DNA of 64,000 bases from positions 1 to 64,000 of the forward strand of contig JALLLT010000011.1 of assembly GCA_025266875.1 (NCBI GenBank), written 5' to 3'. This document shows positions 10,638-21,104 of the stretch, one piece after another. Within the stretch, counting starts at the first letter, position 1. Each line of letters opens with the position of its first letter. Made by a program: the position numbers and the translations under genes. The DNA comes from Fennellomyces sp. T-0311. Lineage: Eukaryota > Mucoromycota > Mucoromycetes > Mucorales > Lichtheimiaceae. Under the pieces are notes generated by a model, which was not told the DNA's origin, did not search any database, and was given only the letters and a program-made list of their open reading frames with translations.

Positions 10638-13600
10638 TTATTCAGTATCCCGCACAAGCCGTGCCACCAGATCGCCAGATGAAATCGAATCGCCTTCCTG
10701 GATTGGTACCAACTCAACCTTGCCTGCGACAGGAGTGGTTACTACGGTTTCCATCTTCATGGCGCTCAGCACGCATACAGGATCACCAGCCTTGAGATGT
10801 GCGCCTTCCTTGGCTCGCACTTCGATAACAACGCCAGACATGGGTGCACCCACATCACCTGGGTTTGATGCCTTGGCCTTTTCGCGCGCAACGGTTTCAA
10901 CGGCCGCACTTCGGTCGTTAATGCTGATCGCACGGGCCTCACCGTTCAATTCAAAGTAAACGTCTCGCTTACCATCACTTGCCATAGAACCGATGGCAAG
11001 CAGCTTGATAATCAAGGTCTTGCCTTCTTCGATCTCGACATGGAATTCTTCGCCGATCTCAGGCTTGGCCAAGAAGAAACGTGTGGGAATTACAGACAAG
11101 TCACCATGCTGGTTGACCATCTCGCGGTATTCCTCAAACACTTTTGGATAGAGGGCGGCAGACAACACATCGTAGTCGCGGATGCCGGTGCCATACTTTT
11201 CTGTGAGTTCCTCCTTAAGCTTGGCTAGGTCCAATGGTGCCATGGATGCACCAGGCCGTCCATCAATGCGTGGTCGGTCCCGGATAATGTCCGATCGCAG
11301 GGGTTCGGGGAATCCACCATAAGGTTGTCCAAGGTATCCCTGGAAGAATTCGACGACGGAAGTGGGGAATGACAATGTCTTTGCACGTTCAATGACATCC
11401 TTGCCCGACAAACTGTTGGACACCATGAATTGAGCCAGATCACCAACAACCTTGCTAGATGGTGTGACCTTGACAACATCACCACACAACTGATTTGCCT
11501 CCTCGTAAGCCTTCTTGATTTGCTTCCATTGCGTACCCAAACCAAGTTGCTGTGCCTGGAACATGAGATTGGTGTATTGTCCACCGGGCATTTCGTGATC
11601 ATACACACCAGAATCGGCCGACTTGACATTAGCTTCAAAGCAAGAATACAGCAGGCGCACTTGCTCCCAGTAGGAGTTCAATGCTTGGACATCTTCCATG
11701 CGAATACCAGTGCCCATGTTGCTCTGTTCAAGCGCGGCGACGATGGCGCCCATGGCAGGTTGTGAGGTCATACCGGACATGGCATCAATGGCGGCATCAA
11801 CAACATCAGCGCCAGCTGCTGCTGCTGCCAACATGGAGGCAACACCAGTACCGGCGGTATCGTGAGTGTGGACGTGGATCGGCAAGTCAGGGAATTTCTG
11901 GCGAATGGCGCTGATCAAGATCTTGGCAGCTTCAGGCTTAAGCAAACCAGCCATATCCTTGATACCCAAAATATGAATGCCCTCATTGACAAGCTCTTGT
12001 GTCAACTTGAGATAGTATTCGAGGGTGTACTTCTTCTTCTCAGGGTTGGAGACATCACCAGAGTAACAGATGGCAGCTTCGACTACACCACCAGCCTTCT
12101 TGACAGCATCGATGCCCAATTTCATGTTCTCAACATAGTTGAGAGAGTCGAACACACGGAAAATATCCATGCCGGCCTTGACGGACTTGGCACAGAAGTC
12201 GTACACTACGTTGTCGGGGTAGGATGTGTAACCAACCGCGTTGGCACCACGCAACAACATTTGGAAGGGAATGTTTGGTACGGCTTCGCGCAACTGGATG
12301 AGACGGTCCCACGGGTCTTCGTGCAAGAAACGCATAGCCACATCAAACGTGGCACCACCCCACATTTCCAACGAGAATGCGTTTCCTAAACCATGAGTTG
12401 TTGCGGGAGCAATATGTAACAAATCTTAATAAAATCAAGGTTAATATCTCATTTGCTTTTTTTTTAAAGTTATTGTAACATTACCGATAGTTCGTACACG
12501 TGTCGCCAACAAACTTTGGTGCGCATCGCGCCACGTGGTATCCATAATGAGGACACCAGGGTACTTTCTCACGGCTTTGGCAAAGGCCTCGGGACCTTCC
12601 TCGACAAGCACCTTGCGCCAGCCATCCTTGAGTGGAGCAGGCACGTCGGCAGTGACATTGGCAGCATTGTTGCGCAACACAGGCACTTCAATCTCGTGAT
12701 GTAGACCAGGTTCACCAATCTGACCCTTGATTTGGGATCCATTGACAACGACGTCACCAAGGTAACCAAGCATACGCTGCGCACGGTTTTGATAACGGAC
12801 GAGACGGAAGAGATCCGGTGTGTCATCGATAAAGGTAGTCCAGCAGTTACCGTTGATGAAAGTATCATGAGTCAGTAGACGCTGCAAGAACGGAATGTTT
12901 GTTTTGACGCCGCGGATGCGGAATTCAACCAAAGCTCTGACAATTTTGCGACGCGCAACTTCATACGTCGAACCAGAGCAGGTGACCTTGACTAAAAGCG
13001 AGTCGTAATGCGGCGTGATGATAGCACCTGCATAGCCTGCTCCACCATCGAGACGTACACCATTACCACCAGACGAACGGTACACTTCAATCTTGCCAGT
13101 GTCAGGCTGGAACTGCTTTTCGGGGTCTTCGGTGGTGACTCGGCATTGAATCGCAAATCCACGTTGGCGAACGCGCTGTTGCGTCAAGCCCAGCTGTGGG
13201 AGTAAAGCACCTGCTGCAATCTGGATCTGAGCTGCAACCACGTCGATGCCGGTGATTTCTTCCGTGATGGTATGCTCGACTTGAATACGTGGATTGATTT
13301 CAATAAAATAATGTCTGTTCTGGTTGTCAACCAAGAACTCGGCGGTACCGGCGTTCTTGTAGTGCACATGCTTGGCAATCTTGACGGCATCATTCAAGAT
13401 GGCCTCACGCACAGCGTTGTCAAGATTTTTGGCAGGCGCAATCTCAACGACTTTTTGATGACGACGTTGGACCGAACAGTCGCGTTCAAACAAATGAACA
13501 ACGTTGCCGGCACGATCAGCCAGCAATTGTACTTCGATATGACGCGGCTTGTCCACGAATCGCTCGATGAAGACGGTACCATCGCCAAAGGCAGAAAGGG

Positions 13601-14414
13601 CTTCAGATTTTGCACGTGCAAATGCATCCTCCAGAGCCGCTTCGTCGCGGACCACACGCATACCACGGCCACCGCCACCCATGGCTGCCTTGATGATAAT
13701 GGGGAATCCGTGCTCCTTGATGAAGGCAACAGCTTCCTTATACTCGCTCACTGGACCAGGTGTACCAGGCACGACGGGTACCTGGCATTCCATAGCTACA
13801 TAGCGTATAAAGTTATAACCCGAAACCGTGTTTCAACCCCCTTAAAAAATTACCAATTTGTCTAGCCTTTGTCTTATCACCAAGGCTTTCGATCACATTG
13901 GCGGAGGGACCAATGAACGTGATGCCTGCAGCCTCAACCTTGCGTGCGAATTCTGCATTCTCTGACAGGAAACCGTAGCCGGGATGGATCATGGCGACAC
14001 CGCGCTCCTTGGCAATGCGAATAATCTCATCTTGCGCGAGATAGGCGCCCACAGGCGTGAATTGGCCCAAGGAGCCCACTTGATAAGATTCGTCGGCCTG
14101 CAAAAGCAGCACTCCGGCAATGAGTAGATCATTTATGCAGAATAAAAAAGGCGGCAGGGTTTCAGATGTTTTACCTTGTATCGGTGCATGGATAGCCGAT
14201 CTTCATATGAGAATATGGCCACGGTGCGCATCGACAGCTCGTGGGCAGTACGGAACACGCGAATAGCAATTTCCTATGCACTTGATCAGCGTTTTGTTTG
14301 ACAGAATGCGGCAGGACATACACCGCGGTTGACAACCATGAGCTTGCGCAGGCTGCCCATGACCTCGCTGCTGCGACGGATGGTTTCCACAGAGTGTTCA
14401 CGGTGGGGAGGCAT
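10638..14414 (-). CDS. PYC: Pyruvate carboxylase, 1177 aa
   Basis: The enzyme carboxylates pyruvate to oxaloacetate using ATP, bicarbonate and biotin (anaplerosis, gluconeogenesis); it is cytosolic in many fungi. Five exons, 14414-14322, 14273-14175, 14097-13854, 13795-12485 and 12424-10638, join in frame. In order: biotin carboxylase with the start of its N-domain (SLRKLMVVNRGEIA), the ATP-grasp glycine loop GGGGRGMRVV and the EINPRIQVEHT signature; carboxyltransferase with DTTWRDAHQSLLATRVRT and HVHTHDTAGTG; and a C-terminal biotinyl domain with LSAMKMETV, the biotinylated Lys near residue 1139. The length matches fungal and animal single-chain PYC. No mitochondrial presequence is obvious, since the first residues (MPPHREHSVET) precede the fold directly. 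The gene is intact. Confidence 0.97.
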
Positions 14415-14567
14415 TGCTGGATGTGATTTAATGAAAAAAAGAGAAAGAGCAACGGGAAAACGCTGGGAAATGCAGAAACAAAACTCTTTTAAAGCAGAAA
14501 GATCATCGGAATTACAATTTTATTTCAGTGGCCCTTGCTGTGATAAGATGAAAGAGATCGCGTACTA

Positions 14568-17249
14568 TTACTTGAAAAGGCGACGTGAGACAACATCTGA
14601 AGTTGCCGTCATCAGATTCGAATGATCTAATAAGAACATCTCCAGATCTTGCCATCCCCCGCCGACGCGAACAAGAACCTTGTTTTGTGGCGCCTTGCTC
14701 CTTCGACTGTCGCGGTCCGCATAATTCATTAATTTACAGGTGTACAGCTTCTTGCCGCCGCCCACAGATGGATTCAGCTCGTTGCCGAAATAGTATCGCC
14801 CACCACCCAGTGGCCCCTTTTGACACTTGACTGTGATCGGGCTGGCGTTCACGATCCTTGCCACCTCCACGTCAAGTGGATCCCGCGCGTTCGGCGTGTA
14901 CACCTCCTGCTGGCCTCGCGCTAAGCGGAAATTCTCGTCTTCAGAAAGCCGTCGTCGTCGATACTGCGGTGAAGCGGCACGCATGCTCGGTACATGCGTC
15001 ATTCGAAAGGGCGACGTGGTGCGATGCATCAACGCCGGCATGGACTGCTTTTTCTTCAAGTGAGGTGACGAAGGAGGAGAATGATCTGGCGGGACCGACA
15101 AAAACGATTCGTTCTGATAATGATGCATGGATGAGCGAGGTCGCGGAATCAAACTGGGCGATGCACATCGCAACGTGCTGGAGCTTGGTGTTTTGGGGCG
15201 AGGAATCAACGACGGTGTCATGGTACGTCGCATCGGTGACACCGTCCGTTCTACTTGTCGACTGCCCATACTACTCTTGGGTCGACTCGGTAATGGAACT
15301 GGTGTAATGGATTTCCGACTATAATTGCCTGGATTAGGTGTTTTGGACCGTACAGGTGTTTTGGGTCGTTTCGGCTCGCCGTGGTCAACGCTCTGTGTCC
15401 GTCGTGCTCGCATCAATGTACTCTTTGTCGGCTTCATCCACGAAGCTTCGATATCGTCCGCTTTGGGGACCCGACTCTTTCTTCGTTGTAGGGGTTCTTG
15501 CACGCCAAACGATTTAGACTCGTGGCCGATAGGTTTGCGCATGTGACTAATGACAGAGTCGATGGAAGAGGATTCCGATGCGCTGGGTCTGAGGTTCTCG
15601 CGGGTATATGCCAGCGAACTAGCTGCACGCGGCTGTTGTGGCACTCTAGGAACAGGGCTGTACATGCGACTGCGCAAATCACCGCTGGGTGTCACACTCC
15701 TTACGCGGCGATAATCATCGTCATTGTTCTGGCGGCGTGGTACAGCGGAATGGTTCGTTTTGGGTAATGAATTGGAGAGCCCTTTTGCACGTGCAGTGTC
15801 ACCCGGCTCGGGACTTCTGTACCGTATGCTCTTCCAGCCACTGTGAGGTGCTGACTGAGGCTCCAGCAATCGTTCAGTATCGGGCAAGTCCTTGTTGCGC
15901 AGCGTATCCATTTGCGTTTTCAAGGTGGTCCATCGCTGGGTCATGGATGCGTGGCGTTTGCTGGTGACATTGTCGCGTGCGACTCTGGAGACAATGCCGC
16001 TACCGAGCATGCCGAGCATCTTGCCAATGGAAGGAGTATAGTACTTGTATTTGGCTTCAAAGTTCTTTTCGACTGATCGAAACTTCTCTCGATCCACCGG
16101 CACTGGATTTGAGGCCTGACTGTTGCGGGGTAAGCTCCGCATAATGGTTTTGGATAGCCTGTCCAATGCATTCGTGGGCTGTGCTGCGTGCCACTCGCGG
16201 GTCTGGTGGATTATTGTGTAGCATTGCTGCACGGTTTTATCGAGTCCGTCGATCATCACATCAACTTGATCAGCCACTTGTCTGAAGACTGTCAGCCATC
16301 GATCCTCCTTGAGCTCCTCCTTCAAATCGTCAATTTCGACACGCAGGGCCTCCCAGCGATGCTGCACCATGTGATGCTTCCTGCTGAGCATGCCCGACGG
16401 GTCCTCGGGAGGCGAATGGCTGGTCATGCTGGCATATATCTTTTGTACGTCGTTGAACAGAGGTTCCACCTTGTTATCGATCTCGGCCAAAATGTGTTCA
16501 TCCTTGATGGTCGGCTCATTGATGAGGCTGGTGGCGGCTGTGTTGGCGGTAAGGGTTGTGTTTGTCGTGGTTGTGGTAGAAGGAGAGAAACAGCTGCTAA
16601 CTGAACTGAGCGGCGAGCTCATGGCCTCGCTTGCGTTATCGATGGCGGCGGCATGTCGCTTCTCCTGAAACTGGAACATCATAATCGACAGGTCATCAAT
16701 TTGTCTGAGCACGTTCTCCATAAGATACGTCAGCTCCTTTTTCTCGTTCATACTGTCAAGCTGTTTAAGCACCGACGTCAAAAAGTGCTGCAGACCAGAC
16801 CATTCGGATTGGATTTTGGTGATCGCCATCCGCGTATGCATTTTCTTTGCTGTCGTGTCCATCTCAGCGTCATCCAATTTGTCTTCCAGGATGGGCTCGA
16901 CCTCCACCAAGATTGATATCAGCGGCTCCATGCGTCCGAACGCCAGCTCCAGCATGGATTGCGTTTCCTCGACCTGCGGTTGATCTTGCTTTAGATTGAG
17001 TTCCAGCGTAAAGACGGCCAGCTGCGCCGTTTCGAGCCAGCGCGCCATCTTTTCCATGCATTTGTCGAAGTCGTTGATGACCTGGTCGAGCGACAAATTT
17101 TCATGTAGGTTCAGTATGGCGTTGATTTCTTTGTCGGGTAGTGGTGTTGCACCGAGACGGTCGAACACGGAATCTTCCGTTGCCATGGATACTGACGGTT
17201 TGACGGAGAGGGGGGGCAGTAGTGTGGTGGTTGCTGTGAGGATGGCCAT
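14568..17249 (-). CDS. Kar9-like microtubule-binding protein with C-terminal GAR (Gas2-related) domain, 893 aa
   Basis: A single uninterrupted ATG-initiated exon. The N-terminal ~430 residues are helical and spectrin/Kar9-like, with WLETAQLA and IQSEWSGLQHFLTSVL type heptads. The middle is basic, Ser/Pro-rich and disordered. It has two SLIPRP motifs that fit the S-x-I-P signature for EB1-family end-binding proteins. The last ~100 residues (DPLDVEVARIVNASPI, then GRYYFGN, KLYTCKLM and VLVRVGGGWQDLEMFLLDH) are a GAR domain, known to bind microtubules. The likely role is linking microtubule plus ends to the cortex or actin for spindle or nuclear positioning. It lies 153 bp upstream of pyruvate carboxylase on the same strand, with no functional link apparent. 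Confidence 0.88.
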   Translation of the reverse strand: MAILTATTTLLPPLSVKPSVSMATEDSVFDRLGATPLPDKEINAILNLHENLSLDQVINDFDKCMEKMARWLETAQLAVFTLELNLKQDQPQVEETQSMLELAFGRMEPLISILVEVEPILEDKLDDAEMDTTAKKMHTRMAITKIQSEWSGLQHFLTSVLKQLDSMNEKKELTYLMENVLRQIDDLSIMMFQFQEKRHAAAIDNASEAMSSPLSSVSSCFSPSTTTTTNTTLTANTAATSLINEPTIKDEHILAEIDNKVEPLFNDVQKIYASMTSHSPPEDPSGMLSRKHHMVQHRWEALRVEIDDLKEELKEDRWLTVFRQVADQVDVMIDGLDKTVQQCYTIIHQTREWHAAQPTNALDRLSKTIMRSLPRNSQASNPVPVDREKFRSVEKNFEAKYKYYTPSIGKMLGMLGSGIVSRVARDNVTSKRHASMTQRWTTLKTQMDTLRNKDLPDTERLLEPQSAPHSGWKSIRYRSPEPGDTARAKGLSNSLPKTNHSAVPRRQNNDDDYRRVRSVTPSGDLRSRMYSPVPRVPQQPRAASSLAYTRENLRPSASESSSIDSVISHMRKPIGHESKSFGVQEPLQRRKSRVPKADDIEASWMKPTKSTLMRARRTQSVDHGEPKRPKTPVRSKTPNPGNYSRKSITPVPLPSRPKSSMGSRQVERTVSPMRRTMTPSLIPRPKTPSSSTLRCASPSLIPRPRSSMHHYQNESFLSVPPDHSPPSSPHLKKKQSMPALMHRTTSPFRMTHVPSMRAASPQYRRRRLSEDENFRLARGQQEVYTPNARDPLDVEVARIVNASPITVKCQKGPLGGGRYYFGNELNPSVGGGKKLYTCKLMNYADRDSRRSKAPQNKVLVRVGGGWQDLEMFLLDHSNLMTATSDVVSRRLFK

Positions 17250-18242
17250 ACTTTTTATATATAGAGAATATTTACATGCTGTGTTTTTCGTGGTCGTTCA
17301 GTCTTCAGGCACAACATAGAAAGCGCACACAACTTACCGAAATGCTGGAAGGGTAAAAAAATATAAAAGGGGTATCAAAATGCAGAAAAAGAGAGATGAG
17401 GGATGAAGTGAGAAATGTTAAATGAACATGGAGAAAAAAAAGAAAGAAAAAAGAGACCACTTTTGGGCCGCGTGGTTTTCTCTTGAAGCATACACACACA
17501 CACGCACGCACACACACTTTGCACAATGTTTCCTTTAATCATGTGATGCCAAAAATATCCTTTCCATATACACAACAACGCCATATCCTTCAACTTTTTC
17601 AGCCCCTCCCCGAATTATTGATAGACCGCGCCTCCTTTTTTCGTGCTTCTCTCTTCAATTCGTTGTGGCCCCTTATTTTTTCTTTGCAAAAAAGCAAGTG
17701 TCTGCCGCAGAAACTAAACTCCATTTCAGTAATATCCGCCGCGGTACAGCTCCTAAAGGTGACACGAGAAGCAATTGCCGGAGGAACCGTTCCGTTAATC
17801 GATATGTTTGTTGTATGACGCTGCACCTTTCGCATCAAACTCCTTATTTTTCGTAAATATATGGAAAGTTTGACAGTTTTTGCGGTTTTTTTTACTGCAA
17901 TGGTACCATGTCGTCATGGAAACCAATACACATGTCATTTATTCGAAGGTGCCGCTGGTTAAAAGAGACTCGTTCTCTGTGCGTTAAAAGGCGGGCTCCT
18001 ATATGTATGCTCCATGCCATCTCCTCAAAAAACAGAACCTTATTAATGATAATAGACTTGCTCCTTAAGACACGTTTCGCTTTATATGAAACACTATACA
18101 AATCAAAGATTGATTAGGTGCGGTTACTGTGGCAACCCCATCCTTTTTTTTACATGAGGCGGGGTTTAAAACCGTGTCGTCATGACTGCTATTGGTGTGC
18201 CCGGCGAATACACCTCTCCAGTGCAACAACAACTAAATAATC
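17250..18242. other. Divergent intergenic region with CA/TG microsatellite
   Basis: This is the upstream region of the Kar9-like gene (minus) and the ESSS gene (plus). A (CA)n/(CG)n-type run lies at 17490-17519. A putative donor on the minus strand near 17335 could belong to a 5' UTR intron. Small frames on both strands near 17.9-18.1 kb look like chance. Confidence 0.5.
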
Positions 18243-18675
18243 ATGTTGGCCAGAGCATTTGCACGATCCTCGAGACTTACACGTCCCACCTTGATGCGCC
18301 GTGGTGGTGGCCACGGTACTCCTCAATGGAACGAACCCGGAGGTTACCTTTTCAGCGAGAAGGTTAGCATTTTAAAATCCAGTGGGGTTTTTACTCTTGA
18401 TAATCGAAGCAAAAATCAACTAAATCGCGTAAACTTTTGCAGACTCGTGTCAAGGAAGATTGGGAAAGCATTTACTACTGGGGTATGGGCGGTGGTTTCG
18501 CCTTGATGGCTGCCGCCTTGTACTATAAGCCTGATACCAGGTGAATATATATATACGCCAAACCCGAAAACGAGTCTAACAGTACTGGAATAGTGTGGTT
18601 ACATGGGCTAAGAAGGAGGCCGAAAAGACCTTGAAGGAGAAGGGTGTCAAGCTCGACTTTGAAAAGACTGCCTAA
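18243..18675 (+). CDS. NADH:ubiquinone oxidoreductase ESSS subunit (NDUFB11 type), 99 aa
   Basis: An accessory membrane-arm subunit of mitochondrial complex I. Exons 18243-18362, 18443-18540 and 18594-18675 join in frame. Residues 1-20 (MLARAFARSSRLTRPTLMRR) are basic and amphipathic, like a mitochondrial import signal. Then comes the family block PQWNEPGGYLF, a short matrix stretch, one membrane segment (YYWGMGGGFALMAAALYY) and the KPDTSVVTWA motif with a charged tail, as in fungal ESSS proteins. The length is typical. It converges on the next gene with 49 bp between stop codons, so the 3' UTRs probably overlap. Confidence 0.9.
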
Positions 18676-18724
18676 TATATCAACCTTAGATTACAATAAA
18701 ATAGGACACACAGAAAAAGATCTT

Positions 18725-21039
18725 CTATTGATGATGAGGATGTACATATGGACGGCTGGCATCAACACCCGACGCCACGGATCGAATGCTAGCCTTTTTG
18801 ACGGCCTTGTCACGCTCGACAAGATATTCGGTATATGTGCGCCACAGTTTCCTTGGAAACAGAATGACGGTTTTCCCCCATTTCAATGTACAAATGATGA
18901 TCCATACAAGGAGTGCACATACTTGAACCCTTTTAGTTTGGATGTGTACTGTATATCCACACGACGCGACTTACATGTTAGGAGATATGAAAGCAACGCA
19001 TAACCGGTATCCAGCCAGGGGTTCTTGGCGCGGTTGGCAAGAATGGACTCGACATCCACTTCCAATTTCTTGAGCTGAAATTCTGCTGAGTGGGGCTAGG
19101 ACGATATGAAAAAGTAAAACACTTACTGCGGAATAGTGTGTTTCAGGGATATCTTTGATGTACGATGACATGCGTAGTCGGGTATCATTAATGTCGATTT
19201 GTATATCGCGTATCAATTCTTCGGTGATCTGTAAATCGCGTTTAAAGTCGCCCATTTCGTTTTCCAAAGCGCATACGCCCAGTCGCACCTCTTCTTGTCG
19301 ATAGTCGAATGGGTTGATCGAATCGTACGGTAAGTGTGGATCCAAAAGCAACGATGGTACGCGATGTATGGAAGAGGAGTAGCGTCGTGATGATGCGCTT
19401 GATAGAGTTGCTGATCGTTTTTTCGTCGTCGGATGCTTCTCTTCCAGTGCAGCTGCTTCTTTGATGCTGTGGATACTCTTAGCCGATGTTTGACGACTGC
19501 TGTTGGCAGGACTCGGCCACGGTGAATTGTTATCCCCTTCCTCGTCAAATGCCAAGGCATCGATGGCTTCTCGATTTTCTTCCATAAATTGCTGTATTTG
19601 TTGTGTTGGACATCGAACTGCTTTATATGTATAGATTATTATTATTATTATTATTATTACCTTGGCATCCTGAGTCAACGTTTGCAACGTTTCAATTCGT
19701 CCGTCAATCCGGCGCAACAGTTGTTGCATATCTTCTGGCGGACTGTTTCTTCCAACCCATAATGTTAATAAACATGATACACGACACCGCCATACCACTC
19801 ACTCCTCGTCATCAACATTGTCACCCAGCATTGATACATGCAAGTCCAATAAATAGCCTAAACAAAGAATGAGTATATGCGCAACGACCTGAATAAGCAC
19901 GCACCATTCCGCATAGAATTGCCATCAGTCAAATGGACAAGTTTGACAAACTCGGCTTTATCCGATCGATTTGCACGTACAGTTGCTATCCGTTTCCAAG
20001 CAACTGAGCTTTCGTCGTCATGGATAGTTGTCACCAGTCGCGAGACATCAACAGCATCTTCGTCCTCTTCGTCGTCATTGTTGTAATGCTTGACCTGTTG
20101 TTCTTCAATCTTCATCTTGCCCTGCTTCTCATACTCGCGCAACAATCCAAGCACCTCATCGGGCAAGGCGTCATAATCAAACAACAGCTCTTGTTCCTGA
20201 TCTTGGCTATTGAGACTCTGTTGTTCATCTTCTTCCCCACTACTCGATTCCTCCTGAATCTCGATTGGTTCTGGCTCTTCATGAACAGACTATACAGATG
20301 TTGTCAACGCGAATCCGTGGGAAGAAAAAGTTGATGAATATTTACTTCGGGAGATGATAGAATGACAGGCACATCGCTGTCCGAAGAAAACCGTCGACGG
20401 TTGGGTACATCGGAAGATGTTCGACGATGGAGCGAAGAGTGGCTGGACTCACTTCCAAACACGCTTGGATGATGCAGCCGAGGATCGATACTGCTCGCAT
20501 TGCTGCTGTACTCGTCATCGGTAGTTGCTCGACCCTTTCCTTTATCCCGTTTCATCAAGTGCTTGTACCACGACAGCCGGCGCTCGCTTCTGGAGGGCGA
20601 GGGCGTGCTGACGGAGGGTCGCGTAGGTGATGGATAGCTGTTGGAAGGTAAATATTCAGTGCTGGCAAAGGTGTGCTGTTCTTTCTTTTTCGGCCGCTGC
20701 TGGTGCTGCTTTGGGATGCGTTCGGTAAGTTGGTCCGTCATCTTCGTCAATTCCAGGATTTTTGCATTGGATACTGCAGGCAGCTTTTTTTTGGCAGTGT
20801 CTTTATCTGCATTTGCTTTAGATAACGCCTGTGTGCGATAATGCATATATACCTTTTTCAAAGCTATCATCTTCCGTATACTCCAACCACCCGCGGTGCC
20901 CTTCCACCGCAAACAGGTCCTGTTTTTCGTCACCTGGCTTCATCGGCGGTGAGCCGGGTGGGGAATGCCTTATGGGATGCGGTCGTTGGGCATTGTTTCT
21001 CCAATGATCAAGCTCATTAAAGTAACGATGGGGCTGCAT
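18725..21039 (-). CDS. Unidentified coiled-coil protein with C-terminal membrane segment, 648 aa
   Basis: Eight exons (21039-20853, 20815-20346, 20289-19905, 19857-19803, 19748-19661, 19591-19127, 19074-18975, 18921-18725) give one continuous frame. I do not recognise the family. The N-terminus (MQPHRYFNELDHWRNN) is followed by long Ser/Pro/Arg-rich disordered sequence. An acidic helical part contains FDYDALPDEVLGLLREYEKQ. Short coiled coils follow (DMQQLLRRIDGRIETLQTLT; EMGDFKRDLQITEELIRDIQ). Near the end is KNPWLDTGYALLSYLLT, then a strongly hydrophobic span (CALLVWIII), then a basic ~45-residue tail. It is probably anchored to an organelle or ER membrane. The first intron is only 37 nt, and intron 5 contains an (AAT)n microsatellite. 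Confidence 0.72.
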
Positions 21040-21104
21040 TCGTTGGTGAAAAGAAGAAAAAGAATGCGAAATTCCTTTTAAATTATAATTTTATGGCTCT
21101 TTTT

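Noticed and set aside
17553..17562. Second ATATCCTTT (U12 donor-like) string
   Set aside because: It lies in intergenic sequence with no gene frame across it, so it is not evidence for another minor-class intron.
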